NCBI GenBank assembly: GCA_964459305.1
Contig: CAYWNA010000016.1
Location: 1 to 64,000 of the forward strand
Source of the DNA: CAYWNA01 sp964459305
GTDB lineage: Bacteria > Planctomycetota > Planctomycetia > Pirellulales > Pirellulaceae
Direction of reading: 5' to 3'
DNA: 64,000 nucleotides
Of the stretch, positions 34,299 to 44,370 are shown one piece after another. Within the stretch, counting starts at the first letter, position 1. Every line of letters starts with the position of its first letter. Below the pieces are notes generated by a model. The model did not search any database, was not told where the DNA came from, and saw only the letters and a program-made list of their open reading frames with translations. Made by a program: the position numbers and the translations under genes.

Positions 34299-36158
34299 AT
34301 GCCACGTGAAAATGAAATCCTCCCATTCGTTGACTGGCTGGTGTTTCCAGGCATCGGTGAGTACGGCGCGCTCCTCACCTTTGCTTTTGTTGCCGCCGGG
34401 TTGATCTTGATCTCGATCCTTGTCGCGTACCTGCGAATGGTCGTTCTGCTGGGGCCGGGCGAGGCGTTCTATGCCGTTGCCAAAGCAATCGCAAAGGCGA
34501 TCACCGACGACCTGCCTAATACCTCCGTGCGCCGGATACTGGCGATGGCCCGACTCGCCGTTCAAGAAGCACTGCGTCGTCGTGTCTTGGTAGGTTTCGC
34601 CATTTTTGCGGTGGTGCTGTTGTTTGCTAGCTTGTTCCTGGACGTCAGGAGCGATCACCCGGCACGTTTGTATGTGAGCTTCGTGCTAACGGCGATTGAG
34701 CGTTTGATTTTGATTCTTGCCGTGCTGCTCAGCACGTTTAGTCTGCCGAACGACATCAAGCACCGCACGATTCACACGGTCATTACCAAGCCGGTACGAG
34801 CTGGCGAGATTGTGCTCGGACGGATCGTGGGATTTGGCGCGGTCGGCACAGCGTTGTTGGTGGTAATGTGCGCGATTAACTACGGATTTGTGGTACTCGG
34901 GCTGAAGCACTCTCATACCATCGACCCAGAGGACATGGAACGTGTCGCGGCCAGCGCCGACCAAAGCGAGCTTCGGCAGGGCGTGACGTATCTGCCTCCT
35001 CCGAGTCGATACTATCAACAAAGGTCGTACCATCGTCACGAGGTTACGATCGGAGCGGATGGTGTAGGTCGGACAGACGCGAAGATGGACCACTATCACG
35101 TCGTTCGCGCGGATGGCGAGGGGGCGGACGCGACCTATGAAGTTGGGTCGCCACAGGGTGGCCTGGTGGCCAAGGTGCCAATCTACGGCAAGCTGCGATT
35201 CATGGATCGAACGGGCAAGCCAGGTGCCGGAATCAGTGTTGGCAAGGAATGGACTTATCGCAAGTACATCGAAGGCGGTTCGCTGGCCGCGGGGGCGTGG
35301 ACGTTCGAAGGGATTACGCCGCAACGATTCCCCGATCACATTCCGCTGGAAATGACCCTTAGCGTCTTCCGTACCTACAAGGGCGACATTGTCTCCGGGA
35401 TCGGCGGGTCCATCACGGTCAAGAATCCAAAGACGTTACTGGAAAGCGAACCGGTCTTGTTCACCGCCACCGAGTTCGTTACTGGCGAGGAGAGGATCCC
35501 GCGGAGCCTGAAGGCTCTCAATCCAGATGGTACCCTTCGCGACGTCGACCTGTTCGAGGACTTGGTCGACGAGAATGGGAGAGTGGAAATCTGGATCCGA
35601 TGCATGGACCCCTCCCAGTACTTCGGGATGGCTCAAGCCGACGTGTATATCCGAGGCGCCGACGGCTATTTCGCCTGGAATTTTGTTAAGGCCCACATCG
35701 GCATCTGGTTCCAGATGATCATCATCACTTGTTTCGGGGTGACGCTGAGCACGTTTTTGAGCGGCCCTGTTGCCATGTTCGCCACGTTTATCGCGTACAC
35801 CGTGGGGCTGTTCAAGGACTTCATCATCGACGTCGCCACGGGGAGCCAGCCGGGAGGCGGCCCGTTGGAGTCGTTTCTCCGCATCATCACCCAAAAGAAT
35901 ATCATCATCGAACTGGACATAGGGCCGGCGATCGACCCGGTAGTCAAGAGTATCGACAAGGTGTTCATGGGCTGCATGTGGCTGGCTGCCAAAATATTCC
36001 CAGACTACTCCGCCCTCAACACGTCCAAATTTGTGGCGTACGGCTTCAACATTGACGGAAATCTCGTGCTGCAGCACTGCCTGATCACCGCAGCCTTCGT
36101 TCTTGTTCTATCAGTCTTCGGCTATTTCTTCTTGAAATCACGGGAAATCGCGGGATGA
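34299..36158 (+). CDS. ABC-2 type transporter permease with large extracytoplasmic insert
   Basis: A 619-aa integral membrane protein. Hydrophobic segments lie at about residues 22-48, 85-110, 128-150 and 180-205, then a ~260-residue hydrophilic domain (roughly 210-465) and further segments at the C-terminus (VTLSTFLSGPVAMFATFIAY, HCLITAAFVLVLSVFGYFFL). NDIKHRTIHTVITKPVRAGE after the third helix is typical of ABC-2 permeases. The big insert is unusual for bacterial ABC-2 permeases generally. Its stop overlaps the next ATG (ATGA). Confidence 0.85.
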   Translation: MPRENEILPFVDWLVFPGIGEYGALLTFAFVAAGLILISILVAYLRMVVLLGPGEAFYAVAKAIAKAITDDLPNTSVRRILAMARLAVQEALRRRVLVGFAIFAVVLLFASLFLDVRSDHPARLYVSFVLTAIERLILILAVLLSTFSLPNDIKHRTIHTVITKPVRAGEIVLGRIVGFGAVGTALLVVMCAINYGFVVLGLKHSHTIDPEDMERVAASADQSELRQGVTYLPPPSRYYQQRSYHRHEVTIGADGVGRTDAKMDHYHVVRADGEGADATYEVGSPQGGLVAKVPIYGKLRFMDRTGKPGAGISVGKEWTYRKYIEGGSLAAGAWTFEGITPQRFPDHIPLEMTLSVFRTYKGDIVSGIGGSITVKNPKTLLESEPVLFTATEFVTGEERIPRSLKALNPDGTLRDVDLFEDLVDENGRVEIWIRCMDPSQYFGMAQADVYIRGADGYFAWNFVKAHIGIWFQMIIITCFGVTLSTFLSGPVAMFATFIAYTVGLFKDFIIDVATGSQPGGGPLESFLRIITQKNIIIELDIGPAIDPVVKSIDKVFMGCMWLAAKIFPDYSALNTSKFVAYGFNIDGNLVLQHCLITAAFVLVLSVFGYFFLKSREIAG

Positions 36159-37891
36159 GCCAAAACATCTCCTTCATCCGAAAGGTGGTCTACGGCGCGG
36201 CGATTGTGCTGCTGTTGTTTCCACTGATCTACATAGGCCAACCGGCCACACGCGACAGTGCGGGTGGGAAACTTGCCCAATTGCGCCACGAGCACGGCTT
36301 GGCACAAGCGAACTTGGGCGAGATCGATCCGGCCAGCGAATCCATGAAGTTGGCGACGTTGGGCCTGCGAGGCGTGGCGGCCAACGTCCTATGGGAAAAG
36401 GCATTCGAGTATAAGAAAAAGGAGGACTGGGACAACCTGTCCGCCACCCTGAATCAGATTACGAAACTGCAGCCCAACTTCATTTCTGTCTGGGAGTTCC
36501 AGGCGCACAACCTGTCTTACAACGTCTCGGCCGAATTCGATAATTATCAACATCGGTACCATTGGGTAAAGAAAGGAATCAGCTTCCTGATCGACGGCAC
36601 GCACTACAACCGCGACAATCCGCGGCTTCTGCAGCAGACGGGTTGGTTCTTGGGACAGAAGATGGGCCGGGCCGACGAGCACGTGCAGTTCCGGCAGATG
36701 TTTCGCGAAGATGACGTCTTTCACAACGAACTCAACACGGAGGTGGTTGTCGACGACGGCGCCGGATACGACGGTCGGCCCGACAATTGGCTTGTCGGTC
36801 GCCTTTGGTACGAGCGGTCAGAACGAGCCGTTGACAGGGGGGCACCGTTGAAAGGCAAGAGCCCTCTGCTTTTCCGCTCCAGCGCGCCCATGTCGCTGAT
36901 CAACTATGCCTCAACAATTGAACAGGAAGGAATCCTGGGACAGACAGCGCGGCGAGCGTGGTCCGAAGCCGACGAAGCTTGGGCGGCATACGGGACACTG
37001 CAGATTCCCACCACGTGGGGCCACAATGTACGCTTGGGTGAGCGAGAAAAAACGCTAGAGGAATGCGAACGGATGCAGCAAAGGCTGGATGAAATGCTAC
37101 CGGGCGTCCGCGAGCAGGTAAAGCAGGATAAGATTGCGGCACTGAGCCCCGATGAACGTTCTGCGCTGGAGACTCCGGCGGAGGAATTGACGGAGGAAAA
37201 CGCCGGACTTCACTACGAGGCTCACAGGAAGACGAACGTGACCCATGCGGAAGTCGCCGAGCGGGCTCCTGCGGACTTGCGCGACAAAGCCGTCAAGTTG
37301 GTGACGCGGCTCGTCGACCACGAGATTCTCGCGAGGCGAATTCACCATTATCGTGGAATCGTCAATTACGAGTACTGGGATACGCGTTGCGATGCCGAGC
37401 AAACCGAGACGGCGGTCGCGGCTCGACAGTTCATTTACGATGCCAAGAAAGCCCAAGAGGCCGCCGAGTTGGTGAAGGCCCGCGGATTGTACGAGCAGGC
37501 TTGGGAGAAGTGGAAGGCGTTATTTGACCAATACCCGAGCCTGATGGAGGACGTCGAAGCGGAAGACCTCGTCAAGATGATAAAGCGTTACCGGCGGCTG
37601 CTCCAGCAATTGGACGAGGAAATAGCGCAAGATTTTATTCTGCGCGATTTCATCGTCAAACGCGGCACCGAAGACTTGGCCGACTTGTTCAGGGGCGAGA
37701 CAACGACGGACACGCCCGATGGCCAAGACACCTCGGAACCTACCGGCGGCGAATCCGCGCCTGCCGAGAGCGACGACACCGCCGAAGCGAAGGCAGACGC
37801 CAAACCTGCCGCACCCACCACCGGCGAGCCGCCCGCCGACGAAGCCACCGACCCTGCCAAACCGGACGATAGCGCCCAAGAGCAAGAATGA
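36155..37891 (+). CDS. Membrane-anchored protein of the ABC operon, unknown function
   Basis: A 578-aa protein with one N-terminal membrane helix (VVYGAAIVLLLFPLIYIG) and a long soluble domain rich in helices and Trp/Tyr, with TPR-like character around residues 65-160 (WEKAFEYKKKEDWDNLSATL). The last ~65 residues are a low-complexity acidic Pro/Ala/Glu tail. ATG at 36155 overlaps the permease stop (ATGA), so it is co-translated with the transporter. I do not recognise a named family; an accessory or substrate-binding role for the ABC system is inferred. Confidence 0.75.
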   Translation: MSQNISFIRKVVYGAAIVLLLFPLIYIGQPATRDSAGGKLAQLRHEHGLAQANLGEIDPASESMKLATLGLRGVAANVLWEKAFEYKKKEDWDNLSATLNQITKLQPNFISVWEFQAHNLSYNVSAEFDNYQHRYHWVKKGISFLIDGTHYNRDNPRLLQQTGWFLGQKMGRADEHVQFRQMFREDDVFHNELNTEVVVDDGAGYDGRPDNWLVGRLWYERSERAVDRGAPLKGKSPLLFRSSAPMSLINYASTIEQEGILGQTARRAWSEADEAWAAYGTLQIPTTWGHNVRLGEREKTLEECERMQQRLDEMLPGVREQVKQDKIAALSPDERSALETPAEELTEENAGLHYEAHRKTNVTHAEVAERAPADLRDKAVKLVTRLVDHEILARRIHHYRGIVNYEYWDTRCDAEQTETAVAARQFIYDAKKAQEAAELVKARGLYEQAWEKWKALFDQYPSLMEDVEAEDLVKMIKRYRRLLQQLDEEIAQDFILRDFIVKRGTEDLADLFRGETTTDTPDGQDTSEPTGGESAPAESDDTAEAKADAKPAAPTTGEPPADEATDPAKPDDSAQEQE

Positions 37892-38015
37892 GGCAGCGGA
37901 ACGAAAACAGTCTGCCAGTCGCTGAATTCGCAAGAACTCACTCTGAGCGATTCTACCGCGATCCCTGCCCGTTCTCGGAACGGCCTTTCTGTACATCACA
38001 ACTTGCGTTCGAGAA

Positions 38016-38987
38016 TTGCGACCGTGGCGCCGGCGCGTTCTGCCGCCGAAAACCGCCGCAATAAAACGCATACTTCAAAGGTTTGCATTCCGCCGAGGGG
38101 CGATTGCTTGTTATGCGGACCGCATAGCGCGCCGCCCGAATCTGGGTACCTATGTCAACGACCTGCCAATCACAACGCTGGCCGAAGATCGGATCACGTT
38201 TCCAGTAGCAGGTGCAGCCGACGAGCCGGCCAACCCACTCCGAAACGTCCCCGACTGGGAACGCTGGAACGACTACGGGATCGGACTTCTGCTCAAAGGC
38301 AACGCGGAACTGCGACAGGCAGCCGAAGCATTCGCAGAAGTGGAGACGCTGGGCCGATGCGACGGACCATTGAATCTTGCGCGAGTGTATTACGCCGAAG
38401 GCCGACTGGGCGAAGCGGTAGATGCGATTCGCCGGGCTGCAGACCACCAGCATCCGCCCGCACCCGCATGGACGCTTTCATGGCTGAGTGGATTGGTGAA
38501 TCGACAGCAAGGGTATCTGGCTGAAGCGGAGAAGAACTTCCGCAGCGTGCTGGACGACCGCACCCAGGAGATGATTCTCCGCCGTTTCGATTTCTCGCTC
38601 GATTACGAAATCGTCAATCTCCTGGGCGAGACGCTGTTTGACCGGGCCAAGCAGTTTCGCGGCCGCAGTCGCCGTGACGGGCGCACGAATATGCTGGAAG
38701 AAGCGGCCCGGTCGTTTCAAAGGACGTTGACGATCGACCCGGAAAATGTGACCGCGCACTACAACCTCAACTTGCTCTACGCGCAACTCGGCCGGCAGGA
38801 CGAAGCGGCGGCTCATGCTGCGCTGCATGCCAAGTACAAGCCCGATGACAATGCACGTGATCGAGCGGTGCTGTTGGCGCGCAAGCGATATCCGGCCGCC
38901 AATCACGCCGCAGAGAAAGTCGTTATCTATTCTCTCAAGCCAGCGGCGGCGCCGGGACCAGACGCGCCAGGAGACCACTCACCGTGA
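38016..38987 (+). pseudogene. TPR protein, 5'-truncated, coupled to the ASPIC gene
   Basis: An open frame of 323 codons whose homologous part starts near TYVNDLPITTLAEDRI (about 38148). Typical blocks are WERWNDYGIGLLLKGN, GPLNLARVYYAEGRLGEAV, PAWTLSWLSGLVNRQQGYL and a final TPR. In related planctomycete proteins these blocks follow a long multiheme cytochrome-like N-terminus, which is missing here. No ATG or GTG start with a Shine-Dalgarno exists; only a TTG at 38016. The 3' end is intact and its TGA overlaps the GTG of the ASPIC gene (GTGA). A short functional protein cannot be excluded. Confidence 0.6.
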
Positions 38988-40861
38988 CGTCCGCAGACGA
39001 TTCGTCCCAAAGCGAGATCGGCAGCCCCGCAAGGCACAGGAAACGCAGGAAATCTGTGGCCACTCTAGCCTTTCGCTGGTCACTTGCAGCCTTTGCCTTG
39101 GTGGCGACCATCGTCGTCGGCATCGTTTGGTGGACGAGTAGTCGCACGCCGAAGGTCGACGCCAAGAGCACCGACTGGGTGGCCCCGCAGGTTCGCGAGT
39201 TGCCAACGCTGGAATTGCCGAATGTACGCTTCACCGACGTAACCCGGGAGGCCGGCATCGACTTCGTTCATGCCAACGGGGCCTACGGGGACAAGCTGCT
39301 GCCCGAAACGATGGGCAGCGGCTGTGCTTTTTGGGACTTTGACAACGACGACGATCAGGATCTTCTGCTCGTCAACTCGTGCCCCTGGCCGTGGCGACAA
39401 ACGTCGGGTGCAGACGACAAAGCGCCGCCCACAATGGCCCTTTACCGAAACGATGGCACTGGCCGTTTCGAAGATGTTACCGAAGGGACGGGGCTCGACG
39501 TTAGCTTCTACGGCACGGGCGTCGCCGTGGGCGACGTGAACGGTGACGGATGGGTCGATGTATTCATTTCCGCGGTGGGACCGAACCGTCTCTTTCTGAA
39601 TCGGGGTGATGGGCGGTTCGAGGAGTTGACCGCGAAGTCCGGTTTGGCCGGCGGTGAAAACGAATGGAGCACTAGTTGCGGCTTCTTCGACTATGACTGC
39701 GATGGCGACTTGGATTTGTTCGTCTGCAACTACGTGCGATGGTCGAAGGACGCCGATCTGTCGCAGAATTTTTCGTTGACGGGCGTGGGCCGCGCGTATG
39801 GACCGCCCGTGTTGTTCGAAGGCACCTTCCCCTACCTGTATCGAAACGATGGCAGCGGTCGATTCTCCGATGTATCCTCGCAATGTGGGATTCAAGTGGT
39901 CAACCCGGCCACCGGCGTGCCTATGGCCAAGAGCCTTGGCCTTGCAGTGGTCGACTTGGACGATGACGGCTGGCCCGATGTACTGGTGGCCAACGACACG
40001 GTGCAGAACTTCGTCTTCCACAATCGTGGCGATGGAACGTTCGAAGAGATCGGAGCGCGATCCGGTGTGGGCTTCGACAGCGCCGGCAAGGCACGTGGGG
40101 CCATGGGAATCGATGCCGGATACTACCGCAACGATCACGCGTTGGGTGTTGCGGTCGGCAATTTCGCCAACGAGATGACGGCGTTGTATGTTTCTCAAGG
40201 CGATCCGCTGTTATTTGCCGACGAAGCAATCGCGGCCGGCTTAGGACCGCCTTCGCGTCTGGAGTTGACATTCGGCGTCCTCTTTTTCGATTACGACCTG
40301 GATGGGCGGCTCGACCTGCTTTCGGCCAACGGGCATCTAGAAGAGGAAATCGGCAGAGTGCAAGCGGGTGTGGCCTATCGCCAACCACCGCGGCTCTTCT
40401 GGAACGCCGGCCCGGAGCACCCCAGCGAATTTGTTTCGCTTTCCCCGGATCAATGCGGCCGGGATCTATTCACGCCGATGGTGGGCCGCGGCAGCGCGTA
40501 CGCGGATATCGACGGTGATGGCGATCTGGATATCCTGCTGACGCAAGTGGCTGGCCAACCGCTTCTCTTGCGGAATGAAATCGACGGCGGAGCTCATTAT
40601 CTGCGTTTCAAGCTGATCGGCAATGACGGGAACCGCGAGGCAATCGGGGCGCGGGTCGAGGTCACGCTGGGCGGCCAAGTCCTTCGACGCGAAGTGATGC
40701 CGACGCGGAGCTATCTATCGCAGGTGGAGCTTCCCGTGACCATCGGCCTGGGCCAAAACCAAAACGTCGACCGAGTCCTCATCCGCTGGCCAGACGGTTC
40801 GATGCAGGAAGTGCCTGACTGTGCACCGGGCCGGCTCACGATCGTCGAACAGCAAGAATAA
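38984..40861 (+). CDS. FG-GAP/VCBS repeat protein with C-terminal ASPIC/UnbV domain
   Basis: A 625-aa exported or membrane-anchored protein. One hydrophobic helix (about residues 27-50; SLAAFALVATIVVGIVWW) anchors it. At least six FG-GAP-type calcium-binding blades follow (DFDNDDDQDLLL, DVNGDGWVDVF, DYDCDGDLDLFV, DLDDDGWPDVLV, DYDLDGRLDLLS, DIDGDGDLDILL). The C-terminal ASPIC/UnbV module reads REAIGARVEVTLGGQ and LIRWPDGSMQEV. The GTG start at 38984 overlaps the TPR gene's stop. Pairs of TPR and ASPIC genes are common in planctomycetes; function is unknown. Confidence 0.88.
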   Translation: MTSADDSSQSEIGSPARHRKRRKSVATLAFRWSLAAFALVATIVVGIVWWTSSRTPKVDAKSTDWVAPQVRELPTLELPNVRFTDVTREAGIDFVHANGAYGDKLLPETMGSGCAFWDFDNDDDQDLLLVNSCPWPWRQTSGADDKAPPTMALYRNDGTGRFEDVTEGTGLDVSFYGTGVAVGDVNGDGWVDVFISAVGPNRLFLNRGDGRFEELTAKSGLAGGENEWSTSCGFFDYDCDGDLDLFVCNYVRWSKDADLSQNFSLTGVGRAYGPPVLFEGTFPYLYRNDGSGRFSDVSSQCGIQVVNPATGVPMAKSLGLAVVDLDDDGWPDVLVANDTVQNFVFHNRGDGTFEEIGARSGVGFDSAGKARGAMGIDAGYYRNDHALGVAVGNFANEMTALYVSQGDPLLFADEAIAAGLGPPSRLELTFGVLFFDYDLDGRLDLLSANGHLEEEIGRVQAGVAYRQPPRLFWNAGPEHPSEFVSLSPDQCGRDLFTPMVGRGSAYADIDGDGDLDILLTQVAGQPLLLRNEIDGGAHYLRFKLIGNDGNREAIGARVEVTLGGQVLRREVMPTRSYLSQVELPVTIGLGQNQNVDRVLIRWPDGSMQEVPDCAPGRLTIVEQQE

Positions 40862-40887
40862 CACCACCGCACGCCGAGGCCAGCCGT

Positions 40888-43800
40888 CTACTCGGCTCGT
40901 TCGGCGATCAGCCGGATGCCGGACACCAGCGGTTGGCCTACCTTTGCCGCGAATGAGATCGTCAGAGCGTCTTCGACGCGGACGCCAGGAAATCTGCGGA
41001 CGACGCCGCGCATCGGACCACCGGCCTCTCGGACCACATCGAAGTTGCTGAGGACTTCCTTGCCCTGGATCGCCACGGAAAAGACTCGTTTGCCCGGCTG
41101 CAAATCATCGGGTTCGGCGAAGAACAACTCGACCGAGTATGGACCATGTGGCTTCGCCGATTCGGCGGCCTGTCGCAACGGAGGTGGCAGATCGCGGCCC
41201 CAATCGAAATCGATCTGGGTGTCGGTGGCAAGTATGGATGGACCGGAGAAACTGGTGTCATAGTACGCTGCCGTTAGCCCGCCTGGTTGGCCGTCTGCCG
41301 CGGACAGCCGACTACCGTGCACCACGGTCTTGGGCAGCGACGGGCTACTCCACTGAAGCACGACTCTCCGCCGCCGGCCCTCCGGGATGTTTCGCGGTCC
41401 GTAGTACTCAATCCGGATCTCGGTCTTGACGCCCGACTCCAGAGCCATCGTACCAGACACTTCGCCCCGCTCGCCGCGGCGCACGTTCTGCTGGTTGTCG
41501 AGTACGAGTTTTTCGTCGATCCACAGCCGTACTCCTTCGTCAGATTCCGCGTAGAACGTGTGCATTTCACTGAACTCCGGATCGATCGTGCCGGCCCAGC
41601 GGATGCCGATCGTTCCTCCAGGGCCGCTGGACTTCTTTGCCACCGGTTGGATTCGGATGCTGCGAACCCCCTCGACTCCGGATGCAGTCACCCAGGGCCA
41701 TCCGCTGCCGCCTTCGGACCAAAGCGAGTGGCGATAGTACCACCGTGCCTCCGGCGGCGTGACTTCGATGGGCACTTCCGGCGACGGGCCGCCCACACTG
41801 GGAAAGTCCAGCCACAGCGTACCGTCTTCGGCAACGCGATCGCCGGGCGCGCCGAGGTTGACTCCCATTTGCTCGACCGGTGCTTCTATGGCCACCCCAC
41901 CCCAGGCGGACCATTGTTCGAATTTTTGAGGCATTGGCACCAGGGCCAACGACGTATAGACCGGGTAATTGCACGTGCAGTTGCCGGTCCAAGAAGGCAG
42001 GCTGAGTATTCCGCAACCCGGCACAATGCTGTTGCGGCAACCGGAGCGAAGGCCGCTAATGTTTACCGTGCCACTCTCCAATCGCTTGTCGTAGTAAGCC
42101 GGGGTACCGGATCGCATGGTACAGAGATGGCCGTAGTCGACCGGCGTTCGGTCGCACCCGTACGTCTTCAAAAACTCTCGTCCTTCTTCGACCCCGGTCA
42201 GCGGGTTGCGGCGCGGTGATGGAATCGTCCACAAGTTCCCCTGGGTATCGGACGATGAACCGTGCTCGCGAAAGGCGATCTTCGCACCCTCGGCCTGCGA
42301 GAGGGTACGGCCGGAGTAGACATCGACGTACGCGCTGGAGTACGTTTTGTTTTCTTCCAGGTGACGAAGGTATTGGTGATAGCTCATCGATGTGGGATTG
42401 GGCCCATACGGCTGTTCGGTGACCTGGTATCTCATCACGCCGTCGACCGCCTGAATGTTCGCCGGCAGGCCGCGCCCTGTTTCATGGTGAAAACTCCGGT
42501 AGAAGAGCTTGTGGTGGTGAAAGGTGTCACCAAACCAGAGGAGTCCGAAGGGCGGCCGAAGCGACTCGTCAAAGTTCTGTTCGCCCGTGTAGTCCGCAGC
42601 CCCAGGCAGCGAGCCGGTACGTACCAGGAGCGTCAACGGACCCTTCCGCTTCACTTTGGCGCCGCTAAGATTGGCGTCCCGACACCCGTCGGTGATCGCT
42701 TGGTGCCGCTCGGCTGGGATCTCCAGGCACACCACGCCGCCATGGGGGCGAAGCCCACGGAACATGCATTCGACGAACCGCTTATCTGCGGCCGGTCCGA
42801 CCGCGTTTACGTCCTCCGAGACGACGAGACTGGCCAAGTATGGCGGCAAGCCGAAATCGAGAGGTTCACCTTGATGAACGGCCACGCGGTCGCCGTAAAC
42901 GCCTGCCTGATCGAAACGCCTTCGCACTGCATCGACCTTTTCCGCGTCAGGGTCGATCGCCACGACGTGCAGGTCGGATTGCAGGATCAACTCCTCGACA
43001 AGCCGTCCCGTGCCAAGACCCAGAACCACGGCGTAGCCCTGCTGGACGCCGGCCGAAGCGAGGATCTCCTCGACCTTGGCGGTCCACGCATCACGCGGCG
43101 GATCGAGTGGTCGCGGCTCGAATGTATGATGTTTCGGCTCCTTCGGTTCGGCGCCGAAACAGAAGATGTTCCCAGACCGCGTGACGACGAACAGCTTCCC
43201 ATCCGCGGCCAGCATGGTATGTACTGTGCCCGCGACGCCTTCGACACGATCTCGAAACAGCCGAGGCTTTCCGGCCAGGTTCACAGTCTTTGAAACTCCG
43301 GGCCTTACCTCGTAGCTCCTGTCGCCCACGCTCACCTCGGCGCGTAACGGTTCGCCTTCTTTCCGACGGATGCCGGGCTGGCCGATCGTCTGCTGCCCCG
43401 CGTCGTGGCCCTCGGTGTTGATATCCGGATCGACAATCAGCCGGCCTTCCGCATTGGTCGCCACAAACCAACCGCCGGGGCAACTCCCGTGTCCGCCGTG
43501 CCCGAAATCGAACGTCGCCAACGTGCCGTCTGCAAGGTCAAAAAACGCGGGGAAGGCACGACTGCTGGGCACAACCAGATGATCGTCGTGGATCAGCAAG
43601 TATCCTTGCGGCGCCGGACCACCGAAGGACATGGCCGCGTGTGGGTGCTTCAGATACAGCGACCCGCAACGGTCGTTGATCCAAACCACCTCGCCCGATT
43701 CGGCGTCCAGGGCGTAGACGAAGATCCCTTCGAACGGCCAGACTCCGGCCGCGAAGTACACGCGACCGTCGGCGACCACCGGCCCGCCACGTGCCGGCCA

Positions 43801-44307
43801 GACAGAGATCAATCGTCCGTTGCCAACGACCTTTCGTTGCGAGGGTGCGGCACGTCGCTTCCAAAGCAGGCTGCCGCGTTCGATGTCGAGGCAATACAGG
43901 CAGCCATCGTCGGAAGCGAAGTGAACCTTGTTCTGCCATGCGGCCGGGGCCAGACGGATCGGGCCATCGGCGTAGAATCGCCAACGTTCGACGCCGGTTT
44001 CCGTGTCCAAGGCCGTCAGCCGGTCGTTTCGCGACGAACCGACCAGCAATGTCTTGCCGACGACCACCGGCTCGTGCCCCAAATCGAATTGCACTCGCTC
44101 CTGGCGGACCTGCCAGAACGCAGGCTTGACCGCTGGGTAATCACGCCGCCAAAGCAAATGCAGCTCATCCGGAAGGCTCTGTGGCGAACAGGCGCTTCGA
44201 CCCGCATCATACCGCCACTGCGGCCAGTCGGCGGCTGTGCACTCGATCGCCAGGCCTAGAACGACAACGGCAAGAGAAATCACGGCAAACATCCTCAGCC
44301 ATAACAT
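40888..44307 (-). CDS. Secreted PQQ-propeller / methyltransferase-like / PA14 / malectin-like protein
   Basis: A 1139-aa exoprotein with a signal peptide ending near ECTAADW. Residues about 25-400 form a PQQ-type propeller (WPQWRYDAGRSACSPQSLPD; TALDTETGVERWRF; YCLDIERGSLLWKR). About 415-545 resemble a class I SAM methyltransferase (YAVVLGLGTGRLVEELIL, then VVAIDPDAEKVDAVRRRFD). About 560-860 is unassigned and rich in Tyr/Trp. A PA14-like domain (about 890-1000; FYAESDEGVRLWIDEKLVL) and a malectin-like C-terminus (YSVELFFAEPDDLQPGKRVF) follow. A methyltransferase-like fold in an exported protein is odd; catalysis outside the cell is doubtful and it may be a binding or vestigial module. Confidence 0.82.
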   Translation of the reverse strand: MLWLRMFAVISLAVVVLGLAIECTAADWPQWRYDAGRSACSPQSLPDELHLLWRRDYPAVKPAFWQVRQERVQFDLGHEPVVVGKTLLVGSSRNDRLTALDTETGVERWRFYADGPIRLAPAAWQNKVHFASDDGCLYCLDIERGSLLWKRRAAPSQRKVVGNGRLISVWPARGGPVVADGRVYFAAGVWPFEGIFVYALDAESGEVVWINDRCGSLYLKHPHAAMSFGGPAPQGYLLIHDDHLVVPSSRAFPAFFDLADGTLATFDFGHGGHGSCPGGWFVATNAEGRLIVDPDINTEGHDAGQQTIGQPGIRRKEGEPLRAEVSVGDRSYEVRPGVSKTVNLAGKPRLFRDRVEGVAGTVHTMLAADGKLFVVTRSGNIFCFGAEPKEPKHHTFEPRPLDPPRDAWTAKVEEILASAGVQQGYAVVLGLGTGRLVEELILQSDLHVVAIDPDAEKVDAVRRRFDQAGVYGDRVAVHQGEPLDFGLPPYLASLVVSEDVNAVGPAADKRFVECMFRGLRPHGGVVCLEIPAERHQAITDGCRDANLSGAKVKRKGPLTLLVRTGSLPGAADYTGEQNFDESLRPPFGLLWFGDTFHHHKLFYRSFHHETGRGLPANIQAVDGVMRYQVTEQPYGPNPTSMSYHQYLRHLEENKTYSSAYVDVYSGRTLSQAEGAKIAFREHGSSSDTQGNLWTIPSPRRNPLTGVEEGREFLKTYGCDRTPVDYGHLCTMRSGTPAYYDKRLESGTVNISGLRSGCRNSIVPGCGILSLPSWTGNCTCNYPVYTSLALVPMPQKFEQWSAWGGVAIEAPVEQMGVNLGAPGDRVAEDGTLWLDFPSVGGPSPEVPIEVTPPEARWYYRHSLWSEGGSGWPWVTASGVEGVRSIRIQPVAKKSSGPGGTIGIRWAGTIDPEFSEMHTFYAESDEGVRLWIDEKLVLDNQQNVRRGERGEVSGTMALESGVKTEIRIEYYGPRNIPEGRRRRVVLQWSSPSLPKTVVHGSRLSAADGQPGGLTAAYYDTSFSGPSILATDTQIDFDWGRDLPPPLRQAAESAKPHGPYSVELFFAEPDDLQPGKRVFSVAIQGKEVLSNFDVVREAGGPMRGVVRRFPGVRVEDALTISFAAKVGQPLVSGIRLIAERAE

Positions 44308-44370
44308 TGGTCAGCTCCCTTTCCTCGTAAGTGGAAGTCTTCCGCCGCCAGTTCGAAATGTCCGCATACC

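Noticed and set aside
39080..40198. 372-codon open frame antisense to the ASPIC gene
   Set aside because: Shadow frame; its repetitive composition mirrors the calcium-binding repeats on the other strand.
42262..43293. 343-codon open frame antisense to the PQQ chimera
   Set aside because: Shadow of a high-GC gene; no domain or ribosome site recognisable.
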